30,156 nucleotides of DNA. Origin: DASPJQ01 sp035299065. GTDB lineage: Bacteria; Bacteroidota; Bacteroidia; Flavobacteriales_D; UBA2798. The stretch lies in contig DATGXI010000179.1 of the NCBI GenBank assembly GCA_035299065.1, forward strand, positions 1 through 30,156. Direction: 5' to 3'. The position numbers and the translations under genes were made by a program. Below, piece after piece: positions 29,785 through 30,156 of this stretch. The notes beneath the pieces were generated by a model. That model saw only the letters and a list, made by a program, of their open reading frames with translations, did no database searches and was not told the origin of the DNA. The stretch's first letter is position 1, and the number at the start of each line of letters is the position of its first letter.

Positions 29785-30156
29785 TTATTGCGGGGCATCT
29801 ACCGTATTAAGAAAATCGGTAAATGCTGTCCAGTATTCATTGTGATCAGGAGCTGCTTCCCACAACACTTTACTGCCGTGGTCACCGGCTGCTGAAGGAA
29901 CAAAAATTGTTTTATTTGAAGCATCAATACCTGTTAAAAGAGTGGCCACATCTTTTGCCTCTTCTTTTGATGAAGTGGCAAAAACAGGTACGGTAATGCC
30001 TGCAATTTCCTTTTGAAGATTCATGCCTTTTAAGTACTCACCTGGACTGAAAGCTGCAACGGCTGCAATTTTATTGTTACCCCTGGCAATTTTCAAAGCA
30101 AGCGATGCTGAATAAGAAGAACCCACTACAATAACCGGGTGCTTTGAATGGTTAAA
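29785..30156 (-). CDS. Alpha/beta hydrolase, 5' end cut by window
   Basis: The last 123 residues of a protein that continues beyond the window; the frame is open to 30156. The first visible part is P-V-I-V-V-G-S-S-Y-S-A-S-L-A-L-K-I-A, which has the beta-strand/nucleophile-elbow/helix pattern of alpha/beta hydrolases, with G-S-S-Y-S where G-x-S-x-G is usual. Near the end A-G-D-H-G-S-K-V-L-W holds the likely catalytic His, and the last helix F-T-D-F-L-N-T-V fits the fold. A dienelactone-hydrolase-like enzyme is likely; the acid residue cannot be placed with certainty. Confidence 0.75.
   Translation of the reverse strand, partial: FNHSKHPVIVVGSSYSASLALKIARGNNKIAAVAAFSPGEYLKGMNLQKEIAGITVPVFATSSKEEAKDVATLLTGIDASNKTIFVPSAAGDHGSKVLWEAAPDHNEYWTAFTDFLNTVDAPQ

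Overview
The window looks like a chromosomal stretch of a free-living member of the Bacteroidota. The evidence is low GC and dispersed TAnnTTTG-type -7 promoter boxes with mostly weak Shine-Dalgarno sites. There is also a secreted protein with a type IX (Por) secretion tail, a SusC-style TonB receptor with an N-terminal carboxypeptidase-regulatory domain, and the gene order ftsX-DUF3098-uppP. The order within the phylum (Flavobacteriales, Sphingobacteriales or Chitinophagales-like) cannot be settled from this sequence. I see no phage, insertion sequence, integrase, tRNA, rRNA or CRISPR array.

Layout. 1-1.3 kb: a short AT heptamer repeat, a small Lys-rich secreted protein, a divergent Rieske-like lipoprotein with altered cluster ligands, and a coiled-coil secreted protein. 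1.3-3.8 kb (minus): S-adenosylhomocysteinase with a clear terminator, and a nine-repeat WG protein. 3.8-5.2 kb (plus): a phosphopantetheinyl transferase and a geranylgeranylglyceryl-phosphate-synthase-like enzyme. 5.2-9.6 kb (minus): a thiamine-uptake locus under two TPP riboswitches, made of a thiamine-binding protein, a PnuC/PnuT-type transporter, a stand-alone NadR-like kinase and, behind the second riboswitch, a TonB-dependent receptor. 9.6-10.2 kb: peptidyl-tRNA hydrolase (minus). 10.3-13.8 kb (plus): a DUF2807 lipoprotein, FtsX, DUF3098, undecaprenyl-diphosphatase and a YdeI/DUF1905 protein. 14-16.4 kb (plus): a DUF4382 lipoprotein and a Tat-exported class V aminotransferase-fold protein. 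16.4-17.9 kb (minus): a secreted HExxH protein. 17.9-20.8 kb: metF and lepA, divergent and sharing mirror-image start regions. 20.9-24.2 kb: an orphan peptide-type ABC binding lipoprotein, a tiny Cys-rich lipoprotein and an unknown exported protein. 24.2-26.8 kb (plus): dCMP deaminase, an S41 processing protease and a DUF5684 membrane protein. 26.8-28.4 kb (minus): a cytochrome c / PHM-like copper monooxygenase / T9SS-tail protein. 28.5-30.2 kb (minus): a coiled-coil protein, ribosomal protein L34, a PsbP-like secreted protein and the 3' part of an alpha/beta hydrolase cut by the window end.

How the genes work together. The clearest system is thiamine import: outer-membrane receptor, inner-membrane PnuT-like facilitator, thiamine-binding protein and a small P-loop kinase that may trap the vitamin by phosphorylation. 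Both transcription units begin with nearly the same distance between a TAnnTTTG box and the TPP aptamer. ahcY and metF are both methionine/one-carbon cycle genes but are unlinked here. FtsX and UppP serve division and cell-wall lipid recycling. Most of the other genes are single-gene units typical of this phylum. The most unusual protein is the 522-residue copper/heme/T9SS protein, which retains every residue expected to bind the two coppers of peptidylglycine monooxygenases.
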